Shown piece by piece: positions 1-11,160 of a DNA stretch of 64,000 bases (position 1 is its first letter; each line of letters opens with the position of its first letter). Made by a program: the position numbers and the translations under genes. A model generated the notes under the pieces. It searched no databases and had not been told where the DNA came from. It was given only the letters and a program-made list of their open reading frames with translations. Origin of the DNA: Fistulifera solaris (lineage: Eukaryota; Bacillariophyta; Bacillariophyceae; Naviculales; Stauroneidaceae); NCBI GenBank assembly GCA_030295235.1, contig AP026155.1, positions 248,001-312,000 of the forward strand, given 5' to 3'.

Positions 1-9
1 ACTAACACC

Positions 10-297
10 ATGACTACCGACAGTAACCAATCCGATCCGCCCAAACGCAGCGTCGAAGACGACGACGTTACATTATCTCCGACGGCCAAGAAGAACAAAC
101 GAGATTGGCTCTCTTTTACGGGGCGTCGTCGGTACGTTGCGTTCGTTTTTTCGTTATCTTCGTAGAATACTTTGTCACTCACTGCACACTTTCTTCTTAG
201 GACGCGAATCGGCGATGACTTTCAAGCCATCAATCTCCCCGAACCCATCACGAAACCCATTGTGGAAGACTCTCCGCCGCGCGACTCGAGTTCATGA
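10..297 (+). CDS. short protein with an ELM2-like motif
   Basis: The ATG at 10 opens a two-exon gene. A GT-AG intron at 132-200 (69 bp) joins in frame, giving 72 residues and a TGA at 295-297. The second exon encodes TRIGDDFQAINLPEP, which resembles the start of ELM2 domains (consensus like R-I/V-G-x-x-Y/F-Q-A-x-x-P) found in MTA/CoREST-type chromatin proteins; residues 1-40 are acidic then basic (SPTAKKNKRDW). ELM2 proteins normally also carry a SANT domain, which is absent here, so this is either a stand-alone small protein or a model cut short by an unseen frame change after 297. It is convergent with the NSE3 gene downstream. The chromatin role is inference from one short motif. Confidence 0.45.
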
Positions 298-479
298 AAG
301 CAATAGCACCGAAATCTCCATGTATGCAAACACTCCTTCTCTAAACCACCTTTGATAAAGCAATTTACATAGATTACCTTTTTATAAGTTTATCTGCAGC
401 TATCGTGTTTTATACTACGTATCTTCACACGATTAAAGCATCCTCGTCATCGTTTGTCACTCACATTCATCTACTGCAT

Positions 480-1508
480 TTACTCCACTTCTTCCTCTTC
501 TACTCCATGATCCGGCTCATCTTGTTCCAACTCCAGCAACATACTAGGATCTGGATCTTGACCCAAGATTTGGGAGCAGAAATACAGAATTTGCTTGCGT
601 CCGATTTCCATGGCGGCACGGGGACCCAAGCAATACATCGTCAAGTCCGGATCCTTTTCCTTAATGCACAACAAATAGTCTTGGTGCACGAACTTGATCA
701 GAGCCGCATCGACATTAGGGTGCGAATTGGAACGTGCCGGCGACGATCCTTCCCCCCGCCACGGTTCGTTCGGAATATTTTCATCTAAGCGATGCAACAA
801 CTCGTACAAACGATCATCACGGAGCCATCGTGAACCTGCGACACGCGCGCGTGTGAGAATCCAAATGGCACAAAGTTTCTGTCACGCCAAGCACGTACCA
901 TCCGTTTTGGGTTCGCCCTCGCAGTAACAAAGGGCGAGAATGACCATCAGTAGACCCTTCTCAATCGCGCAGTCTTCATGGACGGAATGCAGGGCCTTGC
1001 TATGCTCGCCAGTTTCGTCTTCTTTCAAGCAGTTCACCAGATAGTAACGATCTTTCTTGGATTGCGGCAAATCTTTCATATTTTCCATCCACACCGGAAT
1101 ACGCTTGAGTTCGAAATCAAACAAATTCTGCAAGCGCTTATTGGCTTCATCAAAAGCTGCCGAAGTGATTCGTGGCGGTAAACCAGCATCCTTGGCGCAT
1201 TTAAGACGATCCAGGGACTCCCCAGCGAGTCCTTTGAACAACAACAAGCGCGTCAAGTCCGATAAGGCCTTTTCTCGCTGAGTTTCATCGAGACGATTTA
1301 GATTCTCGCGTTCTTTTGCTTTGACGGAATGAATCTCCTGGGTATTGAGAATCGTGTCGTCTGGAATGCGTTGTGAGAAGTCCAAGGCTTGAAAAGACTG
1401 CGTCGGTTCGACTTCATCATCGTCGTCGTCGTCGTCAAAGTCTTTCCTTGACGCTTGCGAGGCAAAAGACGTTCTCTGTGATTGTGAGCGTCGTTGTGAC
1501 GGTGGCAT
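480..1508 (-). CDS. NSE3: SMC5/6 complex subunit NSE3 (MAGE homology domain)
   Basis: Two exons (1508-899 and 835-480) flank a 63-bp intron at 836-898; the join restores KTDGSRWLRDDRLYELL and gives 321 residues. After a disordered, Asp-rich N terminus (about 60 residues, with an Asp run near residue 27) comes a MAGE homology domain: LTRLLLFKG, then GLLMVILALCYCEG, the winged-helix region around LYELLHRLDEN, and FVHQDYLLCIKEKDPD followed by YCLGPRAAMEIGRKQIL. The GPRA-x-x-E step is a MAGE/NSE3 hallmark. In other eukaryotes NSE3 pairs with the RING protein NSE1 and kleisin NSE4 on the SMC5/6 complex, acting in recombination and replication repair. The tail is acidic (EQDEPDHGVEEEE). Length fits NSE3. 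Function by homology is firm; diatom-specific details are unknown. Confidence 0.85.
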
Positions 1509-2047
1509 GTTGTGAATTTAATTCAATGATAAAAGAACAAGTTGGTTACAAAATGACGCGAATGCGCTTGACGATATTGGCTAAAGAATGATGCGCATTG
1601 ACGCAATGCTGTTGCAAGGGACGAGATGGAAGCAATTCTTGAGGAGCCATTTGCTACCCGGCCGGCTCGCTTCCAAACGCACGCCAAGTCGTCGAAGCGC
1701 CACATTCAAACCGAGTACCGGTACCTACCGGTACAACCTTACGTGGTATTGTCAAAAGTATACATTCTTGATTCTTGATATGGAATATGGAATGTTGACT
1801 GTTGGAAGTTTGGATCCTCATGAATGTTGAAAATTGAAATTCTTCGTTTCAAAACCAAGATTCCATTATCAGAACGTGATACGTGTCCCAGCGTCAACGC
1901 GAGGAAACCACTCGCATTCGTCGCCCACGTCAATTTTTTCGGTTTTCTCATGCAACCCACCACCGTCGCCATCATCTCTTCCTTCATGCCTTCAAGCTGA
2001 ATAAGTCTTGAAAGCGCCAAAGTCATTACACAACAAACAATAACAAC
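1509..2047. other. divergent intergenic region NSE3/LepA
   Basis: This region separates the divergent starts of NSE3 (minus) and LepA (plus) and so should hold both promoters. The visible structure is a pair of TACCGGTA palindromes at 1716-1723 and 1726-1733. No TATA-like element or convincing coding sequence was seen; the open frames here lack recognisable protein features. Confidence 0.5.
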
Positions 2048-4408
2048 ATGTCCCGAAGAATACATTCACTGAGCTTCCTACTGCTGTATTTTTGTGGGAA
2101 CGGCATCGGCGTGGCTCCCTCCCAGTGCCCCTCGGTTGAGTCATCATCGTCGTTTCTCAACGACATCGAGTGGGGAAGCGTCGACCACCACAAGTACTGG
2201 ATTGACGTATGATGCCAAAAAGATTCGCAATTTCAGTATCATTGCGCATATTGATCATGGTAGGACGTATGATTGCTCTGATGGAAAGAAATATGCCAAA
2301 CTAACACTTTCTTAATGATTTTTCGTCCGTAGGCAAATCAACTCTCGCGGATCGATTACTCGAATCCACAAAAACCGTTTCCGAACGTGATATGACGAAT
2401 CAATTACTTGACAATATGGATTTGGTAAGTGAATCGTTGTCGGTAATTTAGGATCGAATGTTGGAACTCACGGATGGAAGGATGGATGGATTATTAGGAA
2501 CGCGAGCGTGGTATCACCATTAAGCTACAGGCCGCAAGAGTACTCTACACAGCGAAAGATGGGGAGACTTAGTAAGTGGTGAAGAACTTGAAATTCGTCT
2601 TGTTTGTTGGATCACAACTGACTTGTATTGTGCGTCCGGGTAGCTGCCTCAACCTAATTGATACTCCAGGTAAGAAAGAAAGAAAGAATCGGCACCCATT
2701 CACGACCGTTTGGCGCTCGTACTCATATCCATTTTGACAGGGCACGTGGATTTTAGCTATGAAGTTTCTCGATCTTTGGCAGCTTGTGAAGGAGCTCTTC
2801 TTGTGGTGGATGCTTCGCAGGGTATCGAGGCACAAACACTGGCCAATGTTTATCTGGCGTTAGAAAATGATTTGGAAGTGATCCCTGTTCTCAACAAAAT
2901 TGATTTACCCGCTGCGGAACCGGAACGGGTTGCCTTGGAAATCGAAGAAACCATCGGGCTTGATTGTTCCGATATCGTTCACGCTTCGGCCAAAGCAGGT
3001 ATCGGTATTGAAGATATTCTCGAAAGTATTGTGCAGAAAGTACCGCCGCCTCCCGCCGCCACAGGAGGACCCTTCCGTGCACTTATTTTCGACTCGTATT
3101 ATGACGCTTACCGTGGAGTGATTGTATTCTTTCGTGTCGTAGATGGCGAAATTAACTCGGGTGATAAGGTTCGCTTTCTCGCGAGCGCGGCGGAACATGA
3201 TGTGTCGGAGATAGGCATCATGCAACCCAATCAAGTTCCTACACAGGCCCTGCGTGCTGGAGAAGTCGGATATTTGTGGGGTAATATCAAGGATGTCTTG
3301 GATGCTCGTGTTGGTGATACTATTGTACTGTCCAAGGAATACAAGCTGCGCAAAGCCGATGTGAAAAATGACGAAGAACCCATTGAACCTTTACCAGGGT
3401 ATGCCGATAGTGTCCCCATGGTGTACTGTGGACTGTTTCCTGTAGATGCTGATGACTATGAGTCTTTGCGTGTTGCTTTAGGAAAGCTTCGTTTGAACGA
3501 TGCAGCACTTTCGTATGAACCGGAAACGTCGGGCGCTATGGGCTTTGGATTCCGCTGTGGATTTTTAGGTCTTCTTCATATGGATGTCATTCAAGAGCGC
3601 TTACAGCGAGAATATGATATTGATCTAATCGTCACAGCGCCGTCGGTTGTTTATAAAGTCCAAAAAAACGAAGGTAAAGAGGAAGTTATCATTGACGCTC
3701 CCTCCAAAATGCCCGACCTTGGACGGAACGATGTTGCACTAGAGCCCTATGTGAAAATGGATATCTTAACACCAAGCGAATACAACGGCGCTATCATTGA
3801 ATTAGGTCAAGAGCGCCGCGGTGTCTTGATCGATATCAAGTACCTCACTCCTACACGATCCACCATTACGTACGAAATACCACTTGGAGAAGTCATCACG
3901 GACTTCTTTGATCAGCTAAAATCACGCACACAGGGATATGCGTCGATGGAGTACTCGATAATTGACTATCGAGAAAGTGATTTGGTCCGTCTTGATGTGA
4001 AAATCAACTATGAAAATGCACCAGCTTTGGCCTGCATCGTTCATCGTGATAAGGCCCAGCAAGTGGGCCGTAGATTATGCGCTTCACTAAAAGAGCTTAT
4101 TCCGCGACAAATGTTCAAGATTCCGATTCAAGCCTGCATCGGGGTCAAGATTGTCGCATCCGAGCATATCAATCCAATGCGTAAGGATGTTTTGGCGAAA
4201 TGCTATGGTGGTGGTAAGTCAAAGTATGTGTAACGAAACTATTTAAGGTGGTCTCGCTGAACTCACAAATTGTTTCAATACTAAGACATAACACGAAAGA
4301 AAAAAGCTCTTGCAGAAGCAAGCTAAGGGTAAGAAAAGGATGAAGTCGATCGGAAAGGTCAACGTCCCGCAAGAGGCCTTCATGGCGGTCTTAAAGCTTA
4401 ACGACTAA
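2048..4408 (+). CDS. GUF1: translation factor LepA/EF4 (mitochondrial GUF1)
   Basis: Ribosome-binding GTPase that promotes back-translocation, here probably mitochondrial: the N terminus is Arg-rich and ends RRFSTTSS, like a matrix presequence. Seven exons fit the frame, with introns at 2086-2125 (only 40 bp, least certain), 2260-2332, 2425-2497, 2572-2643, 2670-2740 and 4214-4285. GTPase motifs: G1 IAHIDHGKST, switch [10 protein letters not shown]3 [12 protein letters not shown]4 [11 protein letters not shown]; the LepA-specific C-terminal domain follows ([23 protein letters not shown]). About 652 residues, normal for the family. Oddity: in the last exon an A6 run at 4300-4305 puts the frame out by one; the conserved end ([14 protein letters not shown]...) is read in the next frame up to the TAA at 4406-4408. 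I read this as a homopolymer error. Confidence 0.9.
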
Positions 4409-4469
4409 ATACTTTTTAATGGTGTTGTTTTACTAAACTGGATTTGGATCACGTTTTTGAGAATTTATG

Positions 4470-7030
4470 TCATCTCCTTGTTTGTCGGTGTCTGACTTGA
4501 AACAGGACCCACAAAAGCACCGTCAAAGCAAAGATCATGGCTGTTTCCAATGTAAAAATGTGATCAACGATAACATCGCGGCGAGTCCTTGTCGACTTCG
4601 TCATTTTCGACCCATCATCAAGTTCAGGGTGATTCCATTGGCGAAATTCTTTGTACCAATCACTAAAGCCGTCTTTTTCCTGGTTATTGAACCAATCCTC
4701 CCAAGCCATCCAATATTTTACCAGCTGTTCGTGAACACTCAAGGCAAACAAAGCTACTTGCGCTGGTAATTCGGCCTCATTAGTCCCTGTCGAAATTGCC
4801 AAGTCGTAATGCCGCTTCGCGAGAGGAAAATCTTGTTTCAAACCAAAGCCCCATTCGTATAAAAATCCCAAATTAAAATGCGCCCTTGGACTAGCATTGC
4901 GTTCGGCTGCGAGACGATAGTAATGGGCGGCCGACAATAAGTCCTTCTTCAGCAAATCGTCTAACTCCTTGTCCTTCCGGTTGGCGTCAGTTGAATCGCA
5001 GGTTGCTGCATCTGGTGGTACTACATCACTGCCACTTCGAATTGCAATATTGTTCTTCGTGTCCTCATAAGTGATGAGTTCAAGATCGTGCAAGAGTCTT
5101 GAAAAATACTTTCGGATTGTATCGAACAAAGTAGATATCACTTTTTCGGGGAAGAATACAAAACGTACCCACGCGAAAGGATAGCTGTTTGAATTCTTCC
5201 GTAATCGGCCATAGTAAAAGAAGTCGCCAACCCGTAGACTGGCTTCACTGTATCCTTTTGCAGCGGCAGCTTTCCACAGCCTAATTGCAGCCTTGGAGCA
5301 TGCTATTGTATCTAAACCCAGACACTCACCGCGTTCCATCAAAAACGCAGCATTCAGTAAGCCCAGATCAGACCCAGTCTCCGCAGCAATGAGGTAGTTC
5401 TGCAAGCTCTTCCTGGTTTCACCAGATACGTATTGTTTGTACGCTCGACGCAATCTCTCTGCACGCTGTGGTGATGCGTTATCAATAAACGAGATGTAAT
5501 GTTTTTGTGCTCTCTCACAGTCCATAGGCACCGCCTGTATCATTTGGCTGCCACTACCATTGGGTATTTTAATACCAGTTTCATACATCATGGCCAGGCG
5601 ATGCTTTGCCATGATATTGCCTTTTCCAGCCGCAGCAGTTAACTCAGTCAGGGCAACCTGATAATCAACCATTGAAGGGTAGTGGGAACTTTCGTGAGCC
5701 AAAGGAAATTTGTCTAACATCGTTTGCCCATGTCCTGACAATTCATCTAGCGACTGATAGTGAGTGTGCCAACCCAGTTTCATCACACCTAAATAATACG
5801 ATGCATCGGCATCTCCTTGGTCCTTTCCGAGTTTCAAATATGACGAAGCTATTTCAACGTCTCTTTGCGCTAGCATTGGCACACCAATAAATACAGCAAG
5901 CCCATCCCTGTCAGGCAGACACTATCGCAAAGTGAAATTTCTTCATCATCTTGGCCCTGTTTTAACTTCCTCTTCAATCGCTTTTGACACCCATCAAATC
6001 CTCCAGGAGTACCGACACGGAACATCTTATGCGCAGCAACAACGTCTTGCTTCGTTCCAATACCCCAAAGATACATCATTCCCGCTCTTCCAGCGGCTTC
6101 CCAATGATTCGCATTCCCGGCCATTTCGTAATACTGCAGCGCCAGCGTCAGATTCTGCGGTGCACCCCGTAGTCCTAGATGATAGTAACGCGCCAACGTA
6201 TAGGCGGCACGCGCCGCATCGGCACCACCCCCAAATTGAGTCGCTTTCACCGCATAATATTGCAAGGCATCGGCACGCTCGTCGGGCCGATTGTCGATAT
6301 CCAGTCGAGAGCCTGTCCCACCGTGCAGGTGTACTTGATAGAGAACATGCTTATCTTTCGCGGGTACGACACGACCTCGACTTTCTGATGAAGTTAATAG
6401 CTGGTCCATGATTCCGTGAGCTGCCGCCGCAAGGTACGGAAGTCGTGTGGTACATTGGTCTTCGAGCCGATTCGCCATCGCTAGGGCCGACTCGACATTG
6501 CCTCCGATGGCGGATATCTGCCAAAGAATCTGTGCTTGATGGCTCTCGGGACCATCCAAATCCCAATCCTCTTTTACAGATAGGGTTTTGTCATCGGATG
6601 GCCACAACCAAAACCCAGCCGCTAAACTCATCGCCTCTAAGAATTGTGCCATGGGATGTCCAAACGATGCCGCTTTGCGCAGCAAATACACCGCCACCGT
6701 TCCGTTGACTTCGGACGAATAGAACAAACTGTCGTCATCATCGTGTTCCCAATCGAGATAGGGCAACAGTTGATTCCAGTAAGCTGCCGCTTGTACGGCC
6801 CGTGCCGCACCCGCATCGTAGAGTGGCTGCTCGAACGACTCGGCCGGGCGAGAGGAGCGGATGGTATTGATTTTGTCGCGCGGGAGTCTCGAAAGCTTGG
6901 CCTTTTTCATATCCGCAACGTAAGTGTTTAACGTGTACAGAGTCACTTGCAGAAAGAGAGACAAGCCTCCCAGGCATCCTACGCAAAATAGTTTGCAAAA
7001 GGAACGCGACAAGTCGTCATGCTGGTTCAC
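4470..7030 (-). CDS. SEL1-repeat membrane protein, SEL1L/HRD3-like
   Basis: About 853 residues. A hydrophobic segment near residues 13-35 (signal anchor or signal peptide) is followed by many SEL1-type TPR-like repeats (for example ALQYYEMAGNANHWEAAGR, YYLGVMKLGW, AHFNLGFLYEWGFGLKQD), and a C-terminal membrane segment (ETAMIFALTVLLWVLFQV) with a basic RHRQTRR tail. This order matches SEL1L/HRD3, the ER lumenal adaptor that hands misfolded glycoproteins to the HRD1 ubiquitin ligase in ERAD. The frame changes inside one SEL1 repeat near 5886-5891: GMGLLYL is read in one frame and IGVPMLAQRD in the next, which looks like a missing base. A 53-bp intron could instead be drawn there but would delete the conserved GLLYL. 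Start chosen at the ATG giving the hydrophobic N terminus. Confidence 0.8.
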
Positions 7031-8492
7031 AACCGCGATTTGAAAATTAACAGATGAAATTTTACTTTGTTCGCGCAGCCAAAAGCTCTATAACCTTGTG
7101 CAGATGGGGTCTATGCTTATTTATTAGCAGCAACAGGACTACAGGCGGGGGAAGCTCAAAGACATTACATACATGCTCTTCTGACTTTTCCGGAATCATC
7201 ACCATGGTCAATATAATATTGCGCCTTGCGCATGACTTGGGTCTGAAACAGCGTTTGAGAAGCTTCACAATCACTTTTGAAGTACATTCCAGTGCCAGTG
7301 CGCCAGTTACATTCCGTCGTCCCCGCTCTATTACTAGAGAGTGCCCGCCCTCCTTGCGCATGGCTCGAATCTTTTGAACTCTGGCCGCATTCTGCGGCGA
7401 CTCCCCATTTTCGACAACCGTCAGCATCGACAAAGAGATTTACTATCGACGATGCAATGGGAGTATTATTTGTACAAACGAATGGCGGTCGCGACGACTC
7501 GTACGTGCAACATGAACTGTTTGAGCCAAACTGGAATTAAGGCTCCGTTTGCTCTGCTCTAGCTTGGTCAGCCATTACTAATTCATCAAACACATCTACT
7601 AGTAACAGCATTAGCAATACACGCCTCGATTGTTTACGTTGGGAATCCGTGGAAAATCGTGGTCGTTTGTATTTAATACGGAACCTAAACACGACTGCAT
7701 TCCAGTCATGAATGAAGCAGGATCGTTCGGAGCCTAGCTGCTATTCACTTCGTTCTGTTCGCAAAGATGATGGCTGACTCCAAAACTGACATTAAAATAT
7801 TCCCTTTGTCGATCAGGCATCCGCCACATTTGTTGTTCATCGAAAGTAATGGTAACGACTGCACCATGAAGCAGGAAGCATAGACGTTACATGACGATCG
7901 AGACGTCAACTTGAGGTCTATAATTCCTAGATCCTTTCAGATTGTCATGGTACCAGCTATGATTGGACATAGATATCGATTGTACCTGCATGTGTGGTTG
8001 CTGGTTGCGGCCTGATGTCGGTCTTCCACTTGAAGCTTCCAAAATCAAGTCGTGGCCGTTCGAAATGAGAAGGGTGGGCAATGGCAAGGATTTCTGTTAT
8101 AGAACCGAAAAGCGCCCATTGTATTTCTAATATCCTCGTCATTCTTCTGCTGGATATTCAGTGCCGCTTGCCGTAGGACCAGTTGTCAGTTGTTAGTTGT
8201 CAACTGGCGAACTGGGGAAACTCTTTGAGTTCTTTAAACTTCTCTGTGGCCAAAAGAGTACTACGTTTTCTTACGATGGACGAGGACCAATAATTAGAAG
8301 CATCACGAAAGTTCAGAGACGAACCCTAACGACTAACGAATAAAAAAGCCCACAACTTCAAGCTGAAAGGTCCACGTCTATCACCATCACACACGCTCTC
8401 TTTTCCCTGCACATGTAAAACGTGGTTGCCAGTGTCTTGTTTGTTTTCATTTTTATTTTTGTTACAAGCCAATGAATGCATGACAAACAATC
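7031..8492. other. 1.46-kb intergenic region
   Basis: Lies upstream of both the SEL1L-like gene (minus) and the small plus-strand gene at 8493. I see no protein-like coding sequence; a 123-codon minus-strand frame at 7062-7433 lacks family features. One copy of the TGACTG...CAGTCA palindrome sits at 7691-7715. Around 8180-8215 there is a simple GTTGTCAGTTGTTAGTTGTCAAC-like stretch. Confidence 0.5.
7691..7715. promoter_or_regulatory. TGACTG...CAGTCA palindrome, copy 1
   Basis: ACGACTGCATTCCAGTCATG followed by AATGA: half-sites GACTG and CAGTC around a 5-base centre. The same element recurs three times between 53952 and 54470. Its intergenic placement suggests a dyad protein-binding site; no function is known to me. 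Confidence 0.4.
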
Positions 8493-8991
8493 ATGAACAA
8501 ACCAACGCCCATCATTCGCACCCGAGTCCCCGCAGACTTACAGCAAGTCTTCATCAAAGCCAACCGAGGCGAAGTAGTGGATGTACCGCCGAAATCCTTG
8601 TGTCGGCATTGGGCCCAAGACCGCGCTCACAAAGAATCCATGAAAATAAAGAAATCGACTTCCTTCCACGACCTTATGGAAATAGAGTATGAATCACATC
8701 GGAGTCCTCTTTCCACTGTACTCGTTCCATCTCGCTTATCACTGTTTAACGAATGCGGAGATCACTACTCCGATGTTTCGTCACACTGCTCGACGGACGA
8801 CTCCACAACGTACGAACATTTGGAGCTGTTACAAAGGCAGCCAGCCTTTTTTTTCTCGCTGGGACGCAGAATATTCTCCCAAGAAACGAGATCAGAAGCT
8901 TCGTCCTTTTCGTCGACAAGGGTCTTTTCGATGGGAAATCAAGACCGGAGAGAGGGAAAGCGGAACTCCGAAAATGCCGAGCCGGCATTGA
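8493..8991 (+). CDS. conserved-looking hypothetical protein, Ser/Arg-rich tail
   Basis: About 165 residues from the ATG at 8493. The N-terminal half reads RTRVPADLQQVFIKANRGE, a Ser/Asp/Thr-rich acidic middle (SDVSSHCSTDDSTTYEHLE) and a basic tail (SRWDAEYSPKKRDQKLRPF, then RRQGSFRWEIKTGE, ending KMPSRH). The pattern SRW-spacer-P-basic-RRxSF resembles short phosphorylatable tails seen in small diatom proteins, but I do not recognise a family. A T8 run at 8847-8854 shifts the frame: with seven Ts the reading continues into SRWDAEYSPKKRD, so an inserted T is likely. The other frames past the run are also open for some distance, so the C terminus is uncertain. Confidence 0.5.
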
Positions 8992-9548
8992 TCTTGATAG
9001 CATTCTAAGCGATTCATTTTCATGCATAGAACAGCGAGATGCAGGCATACAGCTATTGCCTACAGGGATGCACACGCCCTTTCCCCAGAAGTATACTTTG
9101 ACTTCTTTACATAACCTCAACTGGTCTGGAAGTTCGTCGACGCACGACGCACATAATGACGAAAGTGGCTACCAATGCGCTATACCAGCAGATAATTTAA
9201 CATAATCTTAACTTTTAACAAACAAACATTTCATGCAAAGAGAAAAAATCCCTTGTTTTCTTCCATAGCTTACCATTAGTTGAACCGATCGACTTTGTGA
9301 GCTCGGTGCGGCGTTATCATTTCTCCGCAATGGGCCTCGTATTGCCCCTTGGTGTCAAGTGCCCAGCCCTTCCATAATCTCGAGAACTTCATAATCCGCA
9401 ACAAATCGGCCATCAGTTGCCCCCTCCGGAAGCTAATAAATTGAATATTCTCCGTATAATGATTGATGAAGGCGGAGAAGTCGGTCAAGTAGCTTGACAC
9501 CATGGAAAAACTATAGCCTATAGCTAGAGGATATCGTCATCACACTTG
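8992..9548. other. intergenic region
   Basis: Separates the small gene ending at 8991 from the 3' end of the ethanolamine kinase gene. A 75-codon minus-strand frame at 9276-9503 is present but shows no recognisable domain, signal or splice context, so I do not call it a gene. Nothing else was noticed. Confidence 0.4.
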
Positions 9549-10668
9549 TTAATCCTGTTGTTTACAAATTGCATATTGTTTGAATCGATTCACGGCATAT
9601 TCCATGTAATCAAATGATTCACATCCTTCCGTGTAGGCTTGATTAACCGCCCAAAGTCCCCAATACAAGTGATTCGCTAATAAGAAGCCGTGCAGTTCTT
9701 GGAGCATAAGCTCCACCGCTTGTTCCGTCGGCGTCTCATTCTTGTAGATGGTCAAATAAGTCCGCACAAATTCTTCTCGTTGCGTTGTACTCGGCAACCA
9801 CTCGTAATTGGGAAAGGGGTCGTGGGGCGGACCACCCGCGTATTCATTGAAGTGATTGGCGATATCAAATGTCAAATAATTGATACCACCGTATTCAAAA
9901 TCAATCAATTGAATGGATCCATCTTGTTCGTGCAATAATATATTGGCGGCCAATAAATCATTGTGACAGAAGACCACCGGTGCATTTGGCGGAATTTGCG
10001 TTTCTCGGAGCCACTGAAGTTCCTGATGCATTGTTTCGAGGGACAACGACTTTGCCTTGTCACAATCCCGCCGTGTTGGAAATTTTCCCAATGCCTGCAA
10101 AGCTTGTTCCAACCATTCTTCCAATTGTGTCCATAAACTCGGTTTCTGTAGGGGATGATATTCTTGCAGATGCATTGGGACGGCAAAATTCCGATGCATG
10201 TTAGCGAGTGCTTTGGCAATTTTCAAATGGTGTTGTCCCATTTCACGGACTTGCAAGGGTCGCGTATATTCCAAGAATTGTTCGACACGACCGTTGGCAA
10301 AACGTCCCCAATATTGAGGAGCAATTTGTTGATGAGAAAGAGCCGCAAAGGTCGCATTTTCAATATCCCGATCAATCATTCCTTCGGCGCCAAAGACGCG
10401 CAATAATACTTTGTGTTGTGGCGAATAGGTGACTAAAAACAGTAAATTGGTGATTCCTCCCGAGAGTCGTTCCACCACAGGTTTTTTCTTCTTGTACATC
10501 CGCGAATGCAGTTACATTGCATTCGTGTTGTACAATGGCGGTAGCTGCTTGTAACACCGTCGCAAGATCGTTGTCATCGACGGACAAGAAAGGAAAGTAC
10601 GGTCGTTCATCAATCACTACAACGGTACTCTTCTTTTGTCGGGCGTCTTTGTAAGCTTGTGGTGACAT
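9549..10668 (-). CDS. ethanolamine kinase
   Basis: Catalyses ATP-dependent phosphorylation of ethanolamine, the first step of the CDP-ethanolamine (Kennedy) route to phosphatidylethanolamine, in the cytosol. About 372 residues, typical for the family. Evidence: nucleotide-binding loop LSGGITNLLFLVTY, Brenner phosphotransferase motif VVFCHNDLLAANIL (catalytic Asp) and the choline/ethanolamine kinase motif LIDFEYGGINYLTFDIANHF with its metal-binding Asp. HFNEYAG after this motif favours ethanolamine over choline kinase. The first 60 or so residues are in a different frame from the rest; the change lies at an A6 run on the coding strand (10482-10487), where five As would give EEKPVVERLSGG. The divergent DUF1995 gene begins 492 bp upstream. 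Confidence 0.88.
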
Positions 10669-11160
10669 TGTGTGATTTTAGGAAGAATCTCGAATGCAAC
10701 AAGTAGAGAGATTGTACTTGTATAGTCAAAGGACAGGCAAAGGTTTATTTATCAAACGATAATCATCGGCACTTTTTGTCTCATCCGTGGGGTCGACGGA
10801 CGGTCGACAGTTTCTGCCCGCCCATCCAGGACTGGATTTAAGTTCGTCAAAGTCGTCATTCTTCCGGCCCACACTTTGTGACTGACTCCTTACTCGAAAA
10901 CCTTAACCCTGACGTACATGACTCATATGAACACGTACTCCGATCCATTTTCCGCCTCTTTTTTTTTTTCTCTTCTCATCAAACAACCAGAATCCTTTCC
11001 GCACATGGAGTGCAATGTAATGTACCAGGTACTACGCATTGATTGAACCCTTTTGATCCTCCAACGTCTATCCTACTTTCAAGTCTCTTTATATAGTGTG
11101 TACGCAGATTAAGTGAAAAGCGAGAACGTCGCTTCCTTGACAATACCAGTACGAAACAAC
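10669..11160. other. divergent intergenic region
   Basis: Promoter-containing gap between ethanolamine kinase (minus) and the DUF1995 gene (plus). A pyrimidine-rich T run lies at about 10962-10975. Nothing else recognisable. Confidence 0.4.

Noticed and set aside
1739-2065. 108-codon minus-strand frame in the NSE3/LepA gap
   Set aside because: Overlaps the LepA 5' exon on the other strand and lacks protein features.
5886-5938. 53-bp intron in the SEL1L-like gene
   Set aside because: Would restore the frame but remove GMGLLYL, a conserved part of a SEL1 repeat; a missing base is simpler.
7062-7433. 123-codon minus-strand open frame
   Set aside because: No domain, signal or splice context; composition looks random and both neighbours are explained without it.
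9276-9503. 75-codon minus-strand open frame between the small gene and ethanolamine kinase
   Set aside because: Starts with ATG but has no recognisable motif or splice partners; too short to support.
4300-10487. programmed ribosomal frameshifting at A6 runs in LepA and ethanolamine kinase
   Set aside because: The slips occur in A, T, G and C runs and in both directions across many unrelated genes, so no single recoding signal explains them.
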